From Lycocorax pyrrhopterus obiensis (taxonomy: Eukaryota; Chordata; Aves; Passeriformes; Paradisaeidae), in the NCBI GenBank assembly GCA_014706295.1, contig JACSVZ010000011.1, positions 11,376,163-11,440,162 of the forward strand: a DNA stretch of 64,000 bases, in the 5' to 3' direction. Position 1 is the first letter of the stretch. Each line of letters begins with the position of its first letter. Shown here in pieces: positions 63,634 to 64,000 of this stretch. A program made the position numbers and the translations under genes. Below the pieces are notes generated by a model. That model did not search any database, was not told where the DNA came from, and saw only the letters and a program-made list of their open reading frames with translations.

Positions 63634-64000
63634 CAACCAACAGATGAAGGAAAAAGCCCAAGTTCAGCTAAACTGAGAATACAGAAAAGTCAAGTTCAAA
63701 GCTCCCTCACTTATGCTTGGCCCAGGCTGGCTCAGAGCTTATCTACTGACTCTTTGAGGGAAGACATCTGCTCTCTGTTGTCAATGCCTCCCTTCTATTA
63801 CTTGGCTTCAAATGATCTTTAAAGACTCCATTTAATTTTTCTTGCATCCTTTGGTGCCATGAGATCCCTACAGGACCAAAACTTGTGAGTTTTGCTATTG
63901 GCAGAAGTGGAGGAGGGAGGAGCAGAGGAAATGAGCAATCAGCATTAAGTTAAGAGCTTTTTTATTGTGAAGAAGTGAATTAAACTTTTCTGACAGTAAT
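63634..64000 (+). other. SLC6A2: SLC6A2 3' UTR, running to the window edge
   Basis: Non-coding sequence follows the stop. The only candidate poly(A) signal is the variant ATTAAA at 63979-63984, sixteen bases before the window ends, so any cleavage site would be at or beyond the edge. No AATAAA is seen in this interval, and the 3' UTR may well continue. Confidence 0.55.

Overview
The window is a stretch of vertebrate nuclear genome, almost certainly from a bird. The evidence is a typical avian CR1 retrotransposon 3' end (about 37661-38301), further CR1 scraps, low overall repeat load, AT-rich introns, one CpG island, and a protein that is unmistakably a vertebrate monoamine transporter. I recognise one protein-coding gene and it is complete: SLC6A2, the noradrenaline (norepinephrine) transporter NET, on the + strand. 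I joined 14 coding exons by hand (7871-63633). All introns are GT-AG, the reading frame stays open across every junction, and the product is 629 residues. From memory human NET has 617; the constant +12 offset from TM1 to the C-terminus shows that all the extra length lies in the N-terminal tail.

Layout: 1-7440 is upstream non-coding DNA with no recognisable gene. 7460-8480 is a CpG island with GC boxes, an octamer motif, the 5' UTR, the start codon and coding exon 1 (N-tail and TM1). Intron 1 is 21.2 kb. Exons 2 and 3 (29387-33502) encode TM2, TM3 and the glycosylated second extracellular loop. Exons 4 and 5 (41476-42484) encode TM4 and TM5. Exons 6-9 (46424-50905) encode TM6-TM9, including the unwound TM6 and the TM8 Asp-Ser-Ser of the substrate and sodium sites. 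Exons 10-12 (53660-60224) encode TM10-TM12. Exons 13 and 14 (61952-63633) encode the cytoplasmic C-tail. The last 367 bases are 3' UTR, probably running past the window edge. Introns hold only repeats (CR1, MIR-like relics, two ancient palindromic repeats, low-complexity tracts) and possible regulatory motifs.

Most interesting points: (i) a Tyr at residue 329 where human NET has Phe317, an aromatic wall of the central substrate site; (ii) an N-terminal tail that resembles the dopamine transporter (DAT) more than mammalian NET and carries Asp where human NET has the regulated Thr30, notable because birds are reported to have lost the DAT gene and to use NET for dopamine; (iii) a non-consensus exon 13 donor (GTTTGT) whose read-through gives a different short C-terminus; (iv) two perfect CRE palindromes in introns, one inside an ancient palindromic repeat; (v) an unexplained repeated 28-base core in intron 1. 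I found no second gene, structural RNA gene or novel multi-gene system.
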